Positions 6,245 through 6,691 of a stretch of DNA of 6,691 nt are shown piece after piece. How positions within the stretch are numbered: the first letter of the stretch is position 1; each line of letters opens with the position of its first letter. Position numbers and translations under genes: made by a program. The stretch spans positions 1 through 6,691 of the forward strand of contig SCUH01000219.1 of assembly GCA_004298295.1 (NCBI GenBank). The letters run 5' to 3'. The notes under the pieces are model-generated. The model saw only the letters and a list, made by a program, of their open reading frames with translations, ran no database searches and had not been told where the DNA came from. Source of the stretch: Betaproteobacteria bacterium. GTDB lineage: Bacteria; Pseudomonadota; Gammaproteobacteria; Burkholderiales; SG8-39.

Positions 6245-6691
6245 ATGGATTTCCGTCTGACCGAAGACCAGAGGATGATCGCCGCGACGGCACGCCAGGT
6301 GGGCGAGCGCTTCGGCGGCGATTACTGGCGCCAGCACGACGAGGCGAAGGCCTTTCCGCGGGAGTTCTGGAAAGCGGTGTGCGAGGCCGGGCTGTGCGGC
6401 GTCGCGCTGCCCGAGGCGGTAGGCGGCTCGGGGCTCGGAATGCTCGAGATGGCGCTGATCGTGGAGAACCTGTCCGCGGCGGCCGGCGGCTCCACCATCG
6501 GGCAGCTGTTCATGATCAACCCGATCTTCGGCGGCGTCTCGATCTCGCGCTTCGGCACGCCGGCGATGAAAGCCGAGCTGCTGCCGAAGATCATCTCGGG
6601 CGAGATCAACTGCTGCATGGCGCTCACCGAGCCCGACGCGGGCTCCAACACGCTCGAGATGCGCAGCTTCGCGCGCGCCGACGGCGAGGGC
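6245..6691 (+). CDS. Acyl-CoA dehydrogenase, N-terminal part (runs off the window end)
   Basis: The frame is open from the ATG at 6245 to the last base, giving 149 residues with no stop; family members are usually about 380-400 aa, so roughly 60% lies beyond the window. The product would be an FAD-dependent flavoprotein that oxidises an acyl-CoA to its 2-enoyl-CoA, passing electrons to ETF. The N-terminal helical domain starts MDFRLTEDQRMI (1-12) and continues with FWKAVCEAGLCGVALPEAVGG (about 41-61), GLGMLEMALIVENLS (63-77), FGTPAMKAELLPKIISGE (103-120) and ALTEPDAGSN (126-135). The last is the flavin/substrate signature, ending in SN where many members have SD. The catalytic glutamate lies in the missing C-terminal domain. 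The spacing (16 nt after E2) and strong ribosome site place it in the same operon. With the crotonase upstream it forms a desaturation-hydration pair acting on the E2 product (inference). Confidence 0.93.
   Translation, partial: MDFRLTEDQRMIAATARQVGERFGGDYWRQHDEAKAFPREFWKAVCEAGLCGVALPEAVGGSGLGMLEMALIVENLSAAAGGSTIGQLFMINPIFGGVSISRFGTPAMKAELLPKIISGEINCCMALTEPDAGSNTLEMRSFARADGEG

Overview
This 6.7 kb window looks like part of a catabolic operon from a high-GC proteobacterium. It is most likely a betaproteobacterium of the Burkholderiales type: a Bug/TctC-family periplasmic binding protein stands alone beside organic-acid and CoA-thioester catabolism genes, GC content is high, and codons strongly favour G/C in third position. 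The taxonomic guess is inference from gene style only. All six genes lie on the + strand and are tightly packed. No RNA gene, CRISPR array, insertion sequence or convincing promoter or terminator is visible.

Layout: (1) an MmgE/PrpD-family protein (47-1414); (2) a thiamine-diphosphate dehydrogenase E1 alpha subunit (1411-2379), coupled by an ATGA overlap; (3) its E1 beta subunit (2372-3355), overlapping E1 alpha by 8 nt; (4) after a 77-nt gap, a TctC/Bug-type solute-binding protein with a signal peptide (3433-4407); (5) after a 56-nt gap, an enoyl-CoA hydratase/crotonase (4464-5243); (6) one base later, a short lipoyl-carrying E2 acyltransferase (5245-6228); (7) 16 nt later, the N-terminal 149 residues of an acyl-CoA dehydrogenase that runs off the window end (6245-6691).

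Working model (inference): the binding protein captures an organic acid. The MmgE/PrpD protein may dehydrate, isomerise or decarboxylate a related acid. The E1/E2 module cleaves a 2-oxo acid or acetoin-like compound oxidatively to an acyl-CoA. The acyl-CoA dehydrogenase and crotonase then carry out alpha,beta-desaturation and hydration. This copies the logic of branched-chain 2-oxo acid degradation, but the substrate cannot be read from the sequence.

Most notable: the E2 protein (327 aa) passes from its lipoyl domain through a short Ala/Pro linker straight into the catalytic domain. I see no peripheral subunit-binding domain, and no E3 gene lies in the window. The E1 and E2 genes are also separated by the binding-protein and crotonase genes, and the binding-protein gene has visibly lower GC than its neighbours.
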